From the NCBI GenBank assembly GCA_964478455.1, contig CAYZJD010000019.1, positions 1 through 23,032 of the forward strand: a stretch of 23,032 bases of DNA, given 5' to 3'. The DNA is from CAYZJD01 sp964478455 (lineage in GTDB: Bacteria; Acidobacteriota; Terriglobia; Bryobacterales; Bryobacteraceae). Shown one piece after another: positions 22,913-23,032 of the stretch. The notes beneath the pieces were generated by a model. It had not been told where the DNA came from and did no database searches. It saw only the letters and a list, made by a program, of their open reading frames with translations. Made by a program: the position numbers and the translations under genes. Position 1 is the first letter of the stretch. Each line of letters opens with the position of its first letter.

Positions 22913-23032
22913 GGCCTCATCATAACGCGGCCCGCTGACATCGCTCAGAAGGCGTGAAAGAATCACTGGGCAGGCGCAAGCGCCCAATGCCACTTAAATA
23001 GTTCCACGGGACCCCTCCTTGCGGGCGGGAAA

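Noticed and set aside
22913..22993. Longer antitoxin start
   Set aside because: Cys/Leu-rich residues unlike ribbon-helix-helix proteins; the GTG at 22912 has its own GAGG.

Overview
The window reads as chromosomal DNA of a high-GC member of the Acidobacteriota, most likely a Solibacter/Bryobacter-type (Bryobacterales) organism. Three things point there: a C-terminal domain in the large minus-strand hydrolase that matches the Solibacter-type domain I know as TIGR03437, Tat-exported Gfo/Idh/MocA oxidoreductases in tandem, and intergenic repeats of the kind common in these genomes. This is an assignment by recognition, not by a search. I see no phage, plasmid, transposase or CRISPR.

Layout. 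1-238: tail of a response-regulator receiver domain. 212-2563 (minus): a DapA/HpaI-like aldolase followed by a group II PLP decarboxylase, probably one transcript. 2655-6994 (plus): two Tat-exported Gfo/Idh/MocA paralogues and a secreted glycoside-hydrolase-like protein. Each of the two gaps in this cluster is filled by long hairpins built from CACCAAGR octamers. 7003-9819 (minus): a large secreted alpha/beta hydrolase with a Solibacter C-terminal domain. 10014-11949 (plus): a small outer-membrane beta-barrel and an NtrC-class sigma-54 activator, ended by a 32-bp perfect palindrome that also holds the stop codon of the next, convergent gene. 12010-14293 (minus): a cystathionine-gamma-synthase/methionine-gamma-lyase family enzyme and a 2-hydroxyacid dehydrogenase. 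14457-15350 (plus): a beta-hydroxyacid dehydrogenase. 15351-15691: non-coding, with a strong promoter, a possible small RNA and a second family of inverted octamer repeats. 15692-18226 (plus): dxr and rseP. 18350-19132 (minus): a Tat-signal NIPSNAP protein. 19184-21871 (plus): a beta-propeller/phosphoesterase fusion. 21977-22669 (plus): an AraD-type epimerase. 22685-22912 (minus): an orphan ribbon-helix-helix antitoxin.

The gene content is mostly housekeeping plus secreted carbohydrate metabolism. The two oxidoreductases and the hydrolase look like one sugar-processing unit outside the cytoplasm, and dxr-rseP is the classic isoprenoid/envelope-stress pair. I do not see a clear new multi-gene system. 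The signals most worth following are non-coding: the octamer hairpins that sit exactly at start codons (one apparently replaced a start ATG by ATA through a 10-bp duplication), the promoter-driven structured element before dxr, and the palindrome shared by two convergent genes.
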